From: Torreya grandis
Lineage: Eukaryota > Streptophyta > Pinopsida > Cupressales > Taxaceae
Assembly: GCA_037957365.1 (NCBI GenBank)
Contig: JARHVA010002007.1
Coordinates: 1-64,000, forward strand
DNA length: 64,000 nucleotides
Direction of reading: 5' to 3'
Shown here: one piece after another, positions 38,176-50,379 of the stretch
Layout: the number at the start of each line of letters is the position of its first letter
Position numbering within the stretch: the first letter of the stretch is position 1
Position numbers and translations under genes: made by a program
Notes under the pieces: generated by a model
What the model was told of the DNA's origin: nothing
The model's input: only the letters and a program-made list of their open reading frames with translations
Databases searched by the model: none

Positions 38176-38757
38176 ATATGAATTTATATGCATGTATCTA
38201 AATATATTAGACTGTTTGAATCTTTCAAGCTTAAGTTTATAGAATGTTAATTAATGAGGATCAATTATTTTTAAGAAGTTTTACTTTATAGATTATATGT
38301 TTATAAAAGTGATTATTGGATGAAATAATATGACTGAATATTTTCATTTATGTAATGGGTAAATATAAGGAGATATATTTCTAGTTATGATACATTGTGT
38401 AATGATATTTATATATGTATCAGTGTATATTCTTGGTGTGAATTTTGTATGTGTCTGAAACTTACAAGGAAAGTGGTCATTAATGAGTTGTATGAGGAAA
38501 AATTCAGCTCTAAAATAATATCATGATAGGAATATTAAGATTATTTCTTTTGTTCTTATTTTATGAACAATTTAACTTATTTAATCAAAATATGTGATTA
38601 TGATCAGTTAGTTAATTTATACTATTTATATGCATATGATGGAATATATGGGATTATATGATTTCCTTGTATTCATACGTATTGTAGCATATCTATATGG
38701 AAATCTATTAATTGAATATTTTGATTTAGTATTAATTATGTTTGAACTAATCTAATA

Positions 38758-38815
38758 TTAATGACACTAAGCAAGTAGGTGAGATAGACTTCGTGTACTT
38801 ACTTAGTGTCACTAA
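38758..38815. repeat. 20-bp inverted repeat in V LTR
   Basis: Arms 38758-38777 and 38796-38815 pair at 18 of 20 positions around an 18-base spacer. Confidence 0.85.
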
Positions 38816-39545
38816 TAGACATATTTAAAGAAATCTAATTGAGTTGTGTGTGTGAATTTGACCAATCTTAGAGATCTAGAAACTATATGAAAACTTTTTT
38901 CAAAGTAATGTTTATGGTTAAAACATTGTCGATTCACCTATTTGATTTATTTTTCATGTTTTACAATATCATGTTAGAATGTATCTATTTATGATATGAC
39001 GCATGTGATAGTTATCTTACATCACATGGGTTCTAGTTGACATTCTTGATTCTCACACTGTCATTATCTACCCATATATGAAGGGAGGGTTATTCCCTAG
39101 TTGGAAGATTATCTGGGGGATCTATGATCCATGGTTGGTGTGGAAAAGCACTTGGATGATACTATCCCTTCCCTCCAGTTTTAGATAATAATGAGTTTGT
39201 TTAGACTCGTATGTTCTCTAAAACATGGTATAATTTGTAATCTAATATTCAAATATGTAATAATGTATAATTGTACTATTTGATGGAAATTCAATAGTTA
39301 TAATAGATAATTATTTATTATTGTATCTATTATTATATTTACTTCAACAGTGGCTAATTTATAATTTGTGTAATCTAGTACTATTCTATGATTTGCTTTT
39401 GAAATAAAATATGTAATCATTATAGTGATTAGTAACTAAATGAATCATATGTTCAATCTAATGCTTAAATAATAGGTAATTACTGATACATTAGTTAAAT
39501 ATCATTTTTAATTGGAATTAGTAAAGATAATTTTTTGATGAGTTA

Positions 39546-39558
39546 TGGTATCAGAGTT
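39546..39558 (+). other. V primer-binding site
   Basis: TGGTATCAGAGTT directly after the 5' LTR; 11 of the first 12 bases match the initiator-Met tRNA complement. Confidence 0.87.
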
Positions 39559-39619
39559 GAGGCTCAAAATCTTGGAATTAATGAGTCCGTTAATTTATTC
39601 TTATTTTTATATTATTATA

Positions 39620-40655
39620 AACAAGAATTTCATGTTGAAGAGGAGTTGGTGAGGGTACATCTAATGTCAATAATACTAACCCTCTAATTGACCCTAATTA
39701 GTTTATCACTAAATAAGTTGCAAAGCTTGATCAAAATATTTCAGCCATGAATGAGACTAGGGATCAAATAACTTCCCTTGAATAGGAATTTCATGGCCAT
39801 GTAGAGTAAAATAATCAAGATGAACTAGAAGATCATACTGTTGAGCAAGAATTTCCTCAGGAACCTAGGCAAGAGGAGGTGCCACAAGATGTGAGATCTC
39901 ATGTAGCTACAAATTTTTCATGAGATATGAATAAATTTAATCCACCCAGGTTTGATGGATCTATTTTAGGAGATGGAGCAAAATCATGGATAACTAATAT
40001 GGATAAGTATTTTGAGATACAAAATTACTATGAAGTTACAAAATTAGTTTCTGGAGCTTATTATTTGGCAAGTGAAGTAATAATGTGGTAGGCAAACAAG
40101 AAGTTAGAGATGAATCATAACTTTAGTACCACCATATGTGAATAATTTGTGACCTTGTTCATATCACATGGCTTCCTCAACTCTATTTTTACCAAAATGT
40201 GATAGATTTTTAGAATATAAAGTAAGGAGAACTTTTAGTGAATGAATATTGGGAGTAATTCACCAAACTCCTAAAATATGTTCCTCGATATCAGGAAAAT
40301 AAGAGGTTTTGTATCAAAAAAATCATTATGGGATTAAAACCCCAAATTGGGTTAGATGTCTATGTGCATGGGCCATCCACTATGGATCAGGTCTTTGAAA
40401 AGGTAGTAAATTAGGAGAAAAAATTGGAGGTCCTAAAATGACTTTCAAAAAGAAGAATTGGAAAAGGAGTGGAGACTCTAAAAATAAATTCAAGAATCAA
40501 AATGCAAAATTTAGCAATGATTCAAGGAACAGGAAAGCAGGACATAGTTTCAACGGAGGTTTCAAGAGAAATCAACAATCTAATAGAAAAGGACCACTAG
40601 GTGGATGCATTATTTATAGAGGTGATCATTATGCTAGGGAATGTACTTAGAGGAA
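39620..40655 (+). pseudogene. V gag remnant
   Basis: Around 39925 reads NKFNPPRFDGSILGDGAKSW, then DKYFEIQNYYEVTKLVSGAY and IMW-stop-ANKKLEMNHNFS, the gypsy gag capsid N-terminus with a Trp or equivalent turned to stop. A frame at 40438-40650 is basic (KKKNWKRSGDSKNKFKNQN) and ends CIIYRGDHYAREC, a nucleocapsid zinc knuckle in which the second Cys is Tyr (TGT to TAT). Several stops between. Confidence 0.8.
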
Positions 40656-41130
40656 GTCGGATGGTAAAATAAAGGTTCCACTCTTCAACAAAAATGTTTT
40701 CAATAGAGAATTCATGCAGTTGTTGACAACTATCAAGCTAAGTTTCATGCTTCTCTTAGTGAGCTATCAGGTACTTTATCTGATCATCCAATTTTAATGT
40801 TTATTGACATAGGAGCTAATGAATGTTTTATTTCTCCTAAAATTCTTAATAAGTTATCTATAAAATATAAAATTATGGAAAATACATGGTAGGTTCAAAA
40901 TGTTAATGAATCTAGGTCAAGGTCAATAAATGTTTAGTCAAAGTTGAGATCAAACTACCTAAATTCACTATGGTAGTGGATATATTTGAAGCACCATTAG
41001 GATCATATGATGTGATCCTAAGAGTAAATTGGATAACTTGACATAAATCTAAGGTGGATTATTTTCTTTAAAAGGTAGAATGTTTAGATGATTTGGGAAG
41101 ACAAATCCAAATCTAAAGAGTAAAAAAGGA
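40656..41130 (+). pseudogene. V protease remnant
   Basis: LMFIDIGANECFISPKILNK at about 40797-40855 is the gypsy protease active site with D-T-G-A altered to D-I-G-A. LGSYDVILRVNWI follows near 41005, matching the G-x-x-D-V-I-L-G-x-x-W-L strand. Stops separate the blocks. Confidence 0.78.
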
Positions 41131-41795
41131 GTTGAAACTTAGACAAATTTCTATAATTTAATTAAATAAAGCACAGAGAAAAGGGTGTCAATAATTTATT
41201 ATTAAGATACATGAGATGGAGGAATCAAATGAGTCTTCCATTGAGGCTTTTCCTTTTCTTCAATATTTTTGGGATGTTTTTCCTAGATAATTGTCAGGTT
41301 TACCCCATAAGAGAGATTTTGATTTCTTAATTGATATATTTATATGGTCTAAACTATAGTCTAAATCCCCCTTTATAATGATGACAACCAAATTGGTAGA
41401 GTTGAAAGCTCGACTACAATATTTATTGTCCAAAAGGTTGATTCGATCAAGAATGTCACCATGGGGTACACCAGTTATATTTATTAAAAATAAGTATGGA
41501 ACCCTTCACCTTTGTATTGATTAGAGGCTGTTGAACAAGGAAATAATAAAAAATAGGTATCCTCTACCTTGCATTGATGATATTTTTGATTAAATGCATG
41601 GATCACTAGTTTTCTCAAAGATTGATCTTAAAGTAAGATATCATCAGTTAAGAATTTGTGAGGAAGACATTCTAAAAATAAATTTTAGGTTTCGATATGG
41701 ACATTATGAGTTCTTAGTACTTCCTTTTTGGTTAGTGAATGTGCCTACATCATTCATGAATCTCATGAATAGTGTGTTTATTCAAAGATAAAATC
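41131..41795 (+). pseudogene. V reverse transcriptase, catalytic segment missing
   Basis: [93 protein letters not shown] and [10 protein letters not shown] follow in gypsy RT order. The translation then jumps from V-F-I-Q-R (41790) straight to K-I-H at about 41797, the region just before RNase H. The whole V-x-F-L-D-D-I-L block with the two catalytic aspartates and the following about 60 residues are absent. RT cannot be active. Confidence 0.85.
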
Positions 41796-42480
41796 CATTA
41801 TGGAGTGGTTGGTACCCAAAATGTTCATGAAGTTAGGATTTTTATGGGTTTAGATGGATATTAAAAAAAAATTGTGCCAAATTTTTACAAGATAGAAAAT
41901 CCTATTACTTCTCTTCGATGAAAAAATCAAAGGTTTGTGTTATCAAAAAAGTGTGAGGAAACTTTTCATGAGCTAAAAATAAGGCTTACCTTAGCACTAG
42001 TGTTGAGAGTTACTGATCTAAATGGCCAATTATTAGTAATAATTGATGTTTTAAGAGATGGTCTTAGAGGAGTTCTTATGCAAGAAGGTTCTATTGTAAC
42101 TTATGAGTCTAAAAATTTGAAGTCATTTGAGGAAAATTATGCCCAACATGATCTATAATTAGATATAATAATTCATGTCTTGCAGGTTTGGAGGCATTAT
42201 TTACTGGGAAAATCATTTGAGCTCAAGGTTGATAACTTGGGGCTCAAGTATTTATTCACCTAACCTAACCTGAATGCACATCAGAAGTGATGGTTGAAGT
42301 TATTGTCAAATTATGATTTTGACATTAAATACATAAAAGATAAAGAAAATAGGGTTGTAGATGCCCTTATTCATATAAGGTATATAGTATCCTTGGTTAC
42401 TATCAGGAGTACCTTTCATGATCAGGTATATAAATTATCTCTAGGAGATGAATTATATGAGAAGGTAAAGATGGATTTGT
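41796..42480 (+). pseudogene. V RT thumb / RNase H
   Basis: NVHEVRIFMGLDGY, then CEETFHELKIRLTLALVLRV, GLRGVLMQEGSIVTYESKNL, ENYAQHDL, WRHYLLGKSFELKVDNLGLK and LLSNYDFDIKYIKDKENRVV-D-A-L. This is the gypsy RNase H with the final A-D-A-L-S motif partly kept (V-D-A-L-I). Frameshifted at 41860-41935. Confidence 0.83.
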
Positions 42481-42986
42481 CTTAGAATTCTTAGGATCCT
42501 AAGTATGATGGATTCAAATTTAATGATGATGGTTTGTTAAGGTACAAAGAAAGGATTTATGTACTAGACAAGAAGAATATGAGGAGTGTAGTAATCAAGG
42601 AACTGCATAATTCTTCTTACTCAGGTCATCCAAAATTTATTAATATCTTTGCTAAGCTAAGGCTATTATACTTATATAATGGAATTAAGATTGATGCAAC
42701 AAATTTTATTTCATGATGTTTATAATGTCAATGAGTTAAGGCTAAGCATGTGCATCCTACTAGGTTGTTATACATGCATACCATACCAGAATGGAAGTGT
42801 CAATTCATTAGCATGGACTTTATCCAAGGTTTTTCGATGTCTTAGGACTAGCATCACATGATTTTGGTAGTTGTATATAAACTCACCAAGGTATCTCACT
42901 TCATTCCTTGTAATATATCAGATGATGCATTTATGCTTGTAAAGAGATTCATGAAAGAAGTGTATAGATTACATGGATTTTCATAT
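42481..42986 (+). pseudogene. V integrase, truncated
   Basis: GLLRYKERIYVLDKKNMRSV, then IKELHNSSYSGHPKFINIFA (H-H side of the zinc finger), then FISMDFIQGF and KLTKVSHFIPCNISDDAFML, VKRFMKEVYRLHGF of the catalytic core. Homology stops at 42986 before the D-R-D motif, and LTR sequence starts at once, so the core is cut in half by a deletion. Confidence 0.82.
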
Positions 42987-43435
42987 ATCTAAGGTCCATG
43001 CTTGGTGTGTAAAAGCACTCATATGATACTCTCCCTCCCCTCCAATAGTCTACCAATAGATTTTATACTCATAAATGATTTTGGATAATAATGAGTTTAT
43101 TTAGCCTTGTATGTTCTGTGGAACATTTTATAATTTACAATCTGATATTCAAATGTGTAGTAATGTATACTTGTACTATTTGATGGAAATTTTATAGTTA
43201 CATCAAATGGTTATTTATTATTATATCTATTGTGATATTTACTTCAGCAATGCTCGATTTATAATTTGTGTAATCTAGAACTATTTTATGATTTACTTGT
43301 GAAATAAAACCTATGATCATTAACTAAATGAATCATATGTTCAACCTAGCAGTTAAAGAATAGTTTACTTATTGATGTATTTAGTTAAATATCATGTGTA
43401 ATTGGAATTAGTAAAGATAATTTGTAAATGAGTTA
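42987..43435 (+). repeat. V 3' LTR, truncated
   Basis: Aligns with 39120-39545. Contains an about 35-bp segment (43045-43078) absent from the 5' copy. Confidence 0.85.
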
Positions 43436-43440
43436 ATGTT

Positions 43441-45020
43441 AAAAAAAATAGTTGACCTAATTCTAGTTTAACCCTAAGGGGTTGTTACATGAATGGTCTC
43501 ATTTTTTGCTTTGAGAGATGAATAAAAAAACAAAATACCTTTTTTTTTTGGATTATCAAAAATATCACTCCATGTGGAAATGTAAGGAGGACTTGTGCAT
43601 TAAAAAACTTATTTTAATACTTGTAAAATGGTTGATTTTTCTTTTTCCCAGACAAAGAAATAATTTTTAAAAATAAAGAGTTTTAAAAACTTTTTAAAAA
43701 ACAATGTAATTTAAATTGTCATAAAAGACAAAATGTAATTTAAATTGTCATAAAAGACAAATCTTATAAAATAAAAAAAAATTTGCTTTTTTTTGGTTTT
43801 GTATGGATCAAATTGAAAAGATAAGTAAATAAATACTCAAATTATTAACTATTAATAGTTAACAAGATATAATGGATTTATTTAATGAAATGATAACTAA
43901 ACATAACTCTAAGCACACTAAATAAACTACAAGATTAAATAAATAGTAAGATAAAGGCATTTAAAACAATCATTAAGAGCTAAATAAAAGAATAAAATAC
44001 CTTGAATGAGTAATGCATATAATGTACACCATGGCATTGTCAAATTTTTTTTTATGTTTAATTTCCAAGTGTTTATAGTAAAGTGTTACCATTAAATAAG
44101 ACAAATCACTTTAAACACCAAATTATAAAGACTAAACTCAAGAAGATAAAACATTATACAAGGATAACACAATGAAATCCAATGCACATATCAAATCTAT
44201 GTTGAAAGAATAGAAGGAAAAAGTGAAATAGATATATCTCAAATAGAGGAATAAAATGCACCAAGGAGTAGTAGGTTAAAATCATAAAAAATCCAAGCAA
44301 AATAGAAGGACCAGATAATCCAAATACATTATGAACAATATGAGAATGCCAAAAAAAGGATAAGTCTCTAAATTAGTAATGAAAAAAATTTAAAAAAATA
44401 CCAGATCAAATGAAGGTAATATAGGGAGAAATGAGACTGTTAAGCTAATTCAAAATAAAGCAAAGCCAAAGACAATGTAGGCCCAAGAACCAGTATCAAT
44501 ATTAAATAAATTTAAATTTTCCAAAAGGAATAATACAATAGTGCCCAAAAGTATGACTAAGATACAGCCAAGATTTACAATATTATGCAATAAAAACCAG
44601 AATTATTACTATGCCAAACTAAAACTAAAAAAAACATAAAAATTTATACAAACCTACACATTACTAAACCTTGAAAAAATCTAAAAATGAACTCTGAATA
44701 CCTTTTTATCTACAAGAAAGAAGTCATTTTTTTTAATATTCAGAACTATAGTTATGGTTTTGAGGGCATATAGAGTTTTAAAAACTAGAAATAACTAATA
44801 AAATAACATACTTTTGAATGCAAATATCTAATTAAAAAATAAAATTAGTTGAGAAATAAACTTTCTTGAACAACCTAAAAGTCAAGATTAGCATTCAAAA
44901 GGGCCAAAAAAATGCATGCAATTAGCAAAAAATAATAGAAAGTTTTTTTTTAATTGCTTATTTTTTCTTATTCAAATCTAAAGTAAACCCTCAAAGATCA
45001 ATGTTAGATTAACTTGGATT
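43441..45020 (-). other. Y interior, 5' leader side
   Basis: 1.6 kb of A-rich sequence between V and Y's 5' LTR. A tandem duplication of about 26 bp is visible at 43706-43760 (AATGTAATTTAAATTGTCAT twice). No PBS match next to the LTR (AATCCAAGTTAATC, minus), so it has decayed or Y used another primer. Confidence 0.45.
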
Positions 45021-45635
45021 TGATATAATAATATAATTATTTCTAAATATCAAATGATTAACATTGAAAATAATCAATGAAAATGATTAAAGGAATATAG
45101 TTACCTTGAAAAGTGAGCAAACCACAAAATGTGAGATAAGAGATTTGATAAGTGAGGAAATCGTCAAATGGAAAAAATCCATACAATATTATTATAAACC
45201 TTAAATAAATTAAAATCCAAGTACATATAAAGTATAATCTAAGAGATAATGAGATGAATTTCCTTAATTTAAGAGAGCATCACAAGAATGCAAGAACAAG
45301 TCAAGAACAGTCTAGATTGTATTTTGTTAAGAAGAATGGGAGAGGAGAGATAATTAAATAAAGTAAGAAGAAAAAAAAAATTACATGAGTAATCTTCATA
45401 TGTTTTCTAAGTTTTATGATCATCTTACAATTGTAGAGGATGTATGTGACATGTGGAGTGAGGATTTACTTGTGTAAGTAACTCCCAAATCCAATAAGTA
45501 GATTAGAGAAGTGAGTGACACCACATAAAACTAGGATAAAGTGCATTTATAATTATAATAAATTCATATGTAAACAAGACTTGGGATTAACCTAAAAATA
45601 TAAATATGGACCCATATAATATTCATTCTCCAAAA
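45021..45635 (-). repeat. Y 5' LTR
   Basis: 615 bp; sister of 10172-10449 plus 20427-20756. The outer end is CTCCAAAA rather than CTCCAACA. Confidence 0.82.
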
Positions 45636-46479
45636 TGCACCAATTAATATAAAAATAAAACACATGGTATTATGAATTTATACAACTAAGATTACTACAA
45701 ATAGTAAAGTATAGTTATTGATAGATATTGAAATGAATTAAAAATAAAATATACTTAGTTGGTTTACTATGCACATGTAGGTTTAATCTAGAACAAGCTA
45801 TAAGTGGATTGGAATGTGATCCTATAATAGTCATCAAATTCTAAAAATATTCTCTTTGTGGTTGTAGATTCTTGCATCGATCTAGACAATTGCAGCAATG
45901 CATGTGTATAACCCTATCATAAGCGTCATGTATGGGAATATCAATTGGATATAAATATGATAAAATTTATCCTTATAAGTTTTATATCACTTTTATTTTG
46001 ATATCTTCAAATATTTTATATATATTTTCTCTCTTTATCAAATGATTAAACCCTAACTCCTCACCCTTGTTGTGATTGTGGAAAAAATGCATTAGTAGAC
46101 TCACAGTGTTGAACTATCCTAAGGACCCATATATTAATAGACACTACCTACATATTAAATACTCTTAATATGTACTCATACTTATGTATTTATCCTCTAT
46201 ATGTTGGTTTATGTGTACACAAGAATGCAATGTGTGATAAGCAAAGACACGTAAAGACCTAGCTTGTAACTTGTAAAATATGACTCATGGGTGGCTAGTT
46301 AAATTTTTCAAACATGTGGAAATACTTATAATATGAATGATATGGAAATAAGGACAAATAAGATAGGTTTTATCACTTAAATTCTTGATTAAGTTCTGAT
46401 TGGTATATTTCATTGTGAGTTATATGTGATTTCCAGGTGTTTCCAGGTGAGGAATGAATGAGATTTGATCTTATAAATA

Positions 46480-46508
46480 TGTGTGTGTTTGTGTGTGTGT
46501 GTGTGTGT
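46480..46508. repeat. (GT)n tract in X 3' LTR
   Basis: 29 bp with one T insertion; occupies the same LTR position as the 104-bp (TA)n at 53596-53699. Confidence 0.9.
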
Positions 46509-46615
46509 CATTTTTATAATTATATTACATTAAATCAATTAGTATTACCTTTTATATATGTTTATTTTATAAATTTAGATGAATTTTTGGCACTGGACAC
46601 TTTATAGGAAATTTA

Positions 46616-46660
46616 GACACTTGCATCGACATATGTGTCTTTGTCTGGGATGCAAGTGTC
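46616..46660. repeat. Inverted repeat in X LTR
   Basis: GACACTTGCAT and ATGCAAGTGTC, perfect 11-bp arms, 23-base spacer. The sister LTR keeps GACACTTG...CAAGTGTC (53787-53810) with an 8-base loop. Confidence 0.85.
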
Positions 46661-46926
46661 CAAGGAGCTAGAAAATAAATACAAGTCCAAAATTAGAAGT
46701 GAAGTATAATAATAAGGGTTAGATATTTTTTCATAGTATATATGGCATAGTTATTATAATAACAATAATTAGACTAATATATAAGTAATTTTGGTACAAA
46801 AAGATAGTGAATGTGAACCTTTCAAAAGTGAGTGAGTCTAGAACTGAAAGGTGTAGCCATGATAGGTATTTACCAAGTATACAAGACTAAGATACTATAT
46901 AAATAAAATTTTATTATATATATTAT

Positions 46927-46936
46927 CCCCCTTTAA
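46927..46936 (-). other. X polypurine tract
   Basis: TTAAAGGGGG on the minus strand, next to the 3' LTR. Confidence 0.7.
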
Positions 46937-49900
46937 TATAGTAATGAAATTTCTAGTTTAAAGGAAATAAATGTGTGCCTAGGTGTGTAGAACACACCTT
47001 AACTTTTTGTGAGCCAACTTGAATGATTTTTTGGTTACTGACCTGTAACCAAGAGCATGTTATAGTATATATCTAGTGTATGAAATTTGAAATTGAAAAA
47101 AATATAAATGATTGAAATAAATAAGATCAAGGTTAAGATTACCCTTGTGTGTCGATGCAACCATCTTGCCTTTTAGAATTTTGATTTGAAATGATGTCTC
47201 ATTATGAATCATTGAATCTAAGACTAGGACAATTATGAACTTGCAAGTGAATACATATTTATATTATGATGATGATGATGATGATATATTCTCCCAACCT
47301 TGGTGTAAATGTGAGTTTAAACACTACCAATGTTTTTATTTAATCTCAATCATTCAACTCAAATATATGCATAATATAGTGAGTGTGAGAAATTTAATCA
47401 ACTCACACTATATATCTAGTGAGGGTGGATGATTTAATTAAAAATAGCTTATATTTTTGGTGAAGTTAGATGATTTAATCAAATCTAACTTATAAATTTA
47501 GTAATATTGAGTGATGTAATCAACTTAACCTTCTAAAAGTGAACCAACTACTATAGTATGTTAGCTCAATAATAGTCCATATTGAGTATGATATTACTCT
47601 ATGTATGCAATTGAAATTACATGATGTGCATGAATTAATCCTAAATCAAATAAGATAGAGTATACATACACTTCTGATTAGGGATACACTTATTAATTGG
47701 GAGAATGACCAATATGAGGATGCACTATACCTGATTAGGGGATCACTTGTCACAACACATCATGCTAAGAAGGGTTCCAAATCCTACAGTCTAAATAATC
47801 ATACAACAACCCTAAAAGATTCCTATGATTTGATGTTTACTTATGTAATAAACAACAAAGTAAACTATTTTAATAACAATAAAATTAAACTAATCTAGTG
47901 TGCATCAAATCTTGTGCTACAAAGTGGGGGTTAGAATAAAATAAATAAATAACTAAAATAAGCATGTATAAGAGACATATACTCACATCAATGTATAATA
48001 AATCCTAATATATGTAAGATAAGAATACATACTACATTATCTATCTACTCTTACAAAGGAGAAATAAAGTTATGAATACTTACCTTTGAAGATGAACCTG
48101 TTGAGTCTCGATCTCTCCCTTGTCCAAGGTGCTTCATAAGAGATTGTTATGGATTGTAAGGATAACCAAGATAAATTAGATCTACGATAAATAACCTACC
48201 TAATCACCCTAAATACTTCACCATAAGACAAGATCAGAGCTCTAAATAAAGTATTTAACCTTAAATATTTATTCTTTAAGTAGAATGGTTAATAAGCAGA
48301 TGTTCATTCACACTTATCCACTTAATTATTTTATCCTATTTTGACTCTTATGAAATGGTGGTAAATGATCTTGTATATATAGTAGTATCTTACCCTAAAA
48401 TCATTTAGGAACATCAGTTGTACTAGGTCGATCGGGTCAACCTAATACATTTTTGGGCTAATGCCTAAAGTCTATGTTAGGTCAGCTAGGAGGCTAAGAA
48501 ACCAAAAGAGCTAAAGTGTCCCCAAAACACACTAGGTCAACCTAGTTTGTTGAGTAGGGAGACTAAAAATCCATATGGCCAACCTAGTTTACTGAATAGG
48601 AATAAGGGAGATAAAGCAAATAAAAGAGGGATAAAGCATGGAAAATGATAGGAATGATTAGGAAAGAGAGAAATAATCCTAGGTTTTAAGGTTTTAGGAG
48701 ATAAGAATGTATATGGGAAGTGGTACAAGAAATAAAAATATTATGAAACATTGATGGTCTGCCCACCCCTTTCCCGATGCACCCCTTAAGGTATGCACTT
48801 AAAGAGATTGAGACTCAATAGGTTCCTACAAGATACAAAGTGTCAGTAATCAATAAAATTTTGAAAATATTATGTGTATACACTCCATAATAATATTTTA
48901 AATCTATAAATTCATTTAATTTTACAATTATAAGTGTCTTTTTCATGGCATATGCACTTCACATATGTCTCAAGCTGAAATATGGGTATAATAATAGTAC
49001 CAATGTATATAATATTTCCATAAAGATGTATATGAATCATATAACTATAAAATATGGTAAATTTGAAATTAATGTAAGTGTAGATAACATGTTTCTATGA
49101 CATATCCCCACTAAAATTTTAAAATATGATAACTGGTGTATAAATGGAGAACATGTTTCCATAACATGCTCCCACTATAATCTGGAGACGTTGAGTACTA
49201 AATAAGTGAGGAGGTCATGCTTTTTTTACATTCCCCCAATGTAATATGTAACTATGAAAATATGGAACTCATGCCTCTATGACATTCTCCCACTAATATT
49301 CCACCCCAATTGAGGTGGGGGTAAATAGAACCTAGTAGTTACCTTACCGTAAAAGGATAATATAATTGTGTAAGTTGTGTATGGATCATATAACATATAA
49401 GAGTAGTATGTCTACATATATATAACATTAAGGCATGCAAAATGTGGTCACATCAAGTCCTAAGATTCATGATGTATATCATTCAACATCTACATAGTAA
49501 CAATACAAGCTCAAAAGGCAATCAAGCACACACATAAGAGTAATCAAAATAAAATCAAAAGGAAATGGTCTAAGGATACCTCATACAAGGGGAATGTTCA
49601 AATACCATACAATATAAGGTACATGACTTATTCAAATGTCCAAAAATAATATAATTACATATTCAAATGTACACATACAACATACAGTGACATATTCAAA
49701 TGTCCAAATAGGCAAGCAAAGGCATAGGGACCAAAATTAATGGAGCATATTCAAATGCTAAAACATAAAATAAAATGTAAGACAATATCAAGCAAGGAAC
49801 ACATGCAAGGAAACACATAAATTAAAGTATAGAATATAGTAAACCAACATGAACATAATATATTATTTTCTAAATATGTGTGTTTTCAAAACATTAAGTA

Positions 49901-50379
49901 CATAGTATATCAAATACATTGTGAAAGTTATAATCGTGGATAGAGGAATGTGTAAGTATATAAGCTCAAGAATGATAATATAAAGTGAGCATAGAATAAT
50001 ATAACTTGAGAGTATTATTATCAAATAATTATATGCCCCAAACATACTGATGACATGAGTGGAGGGAAGGCCCAACATTTGTATGTGTATATATCATGTA
50101 TCTAGGTATGCATGTATCACACTCAAATGAAACATGAAACATATGTGTATATATGAAAGTAATTATATGCTATCTACTAACATGGAGAAAACAGCATATA
50201 TATTATAAATAGTACAACTTAGAACATGCTAAATATTTTTTGGTATTTTTGAATTTTATTTGAATATTTTTGGAATATTTATTTTTTTAGAATATTTGAT
50301 GTTTTCAACCTTAGGTTGGATCATTTGCATTGTTTGGATCATGATTAGATAGGTGAAAATGGTTCATGGCATGTTCCTC
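46937..50379 (-). other. X interior, non-coding
   Basis: 3.4 kb with no protease, RT or integrase on either strand. Holds a short (GAT)n at 47267-47285. A segment near 50050-50170 resembles the start of the M LTR (63300-63440). Minus-strand frames 48728-48537 and 50078-49863 are hydrophobic and unrecognised. Suggests a large non-autonomous element. Confidence 0.5.

Larger units (their letters stand above)
45636..46925 (-). repeat. X 3' LTR, main fragment
   Basis: Aligns with about 52760-54093. Carries an 11-bp inverted repeat (46616-46626 with 46650-46660) and a GT tract (46480-46508) where the sister LTR has (TA)n. Confidence 0.83.

Noticed and set aside
48537..48728. 63-codon minus-strand frame with hydrophobic stretch
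   Set aside because: Isolated in X's non-coding interior; no start context or homology recognisable.
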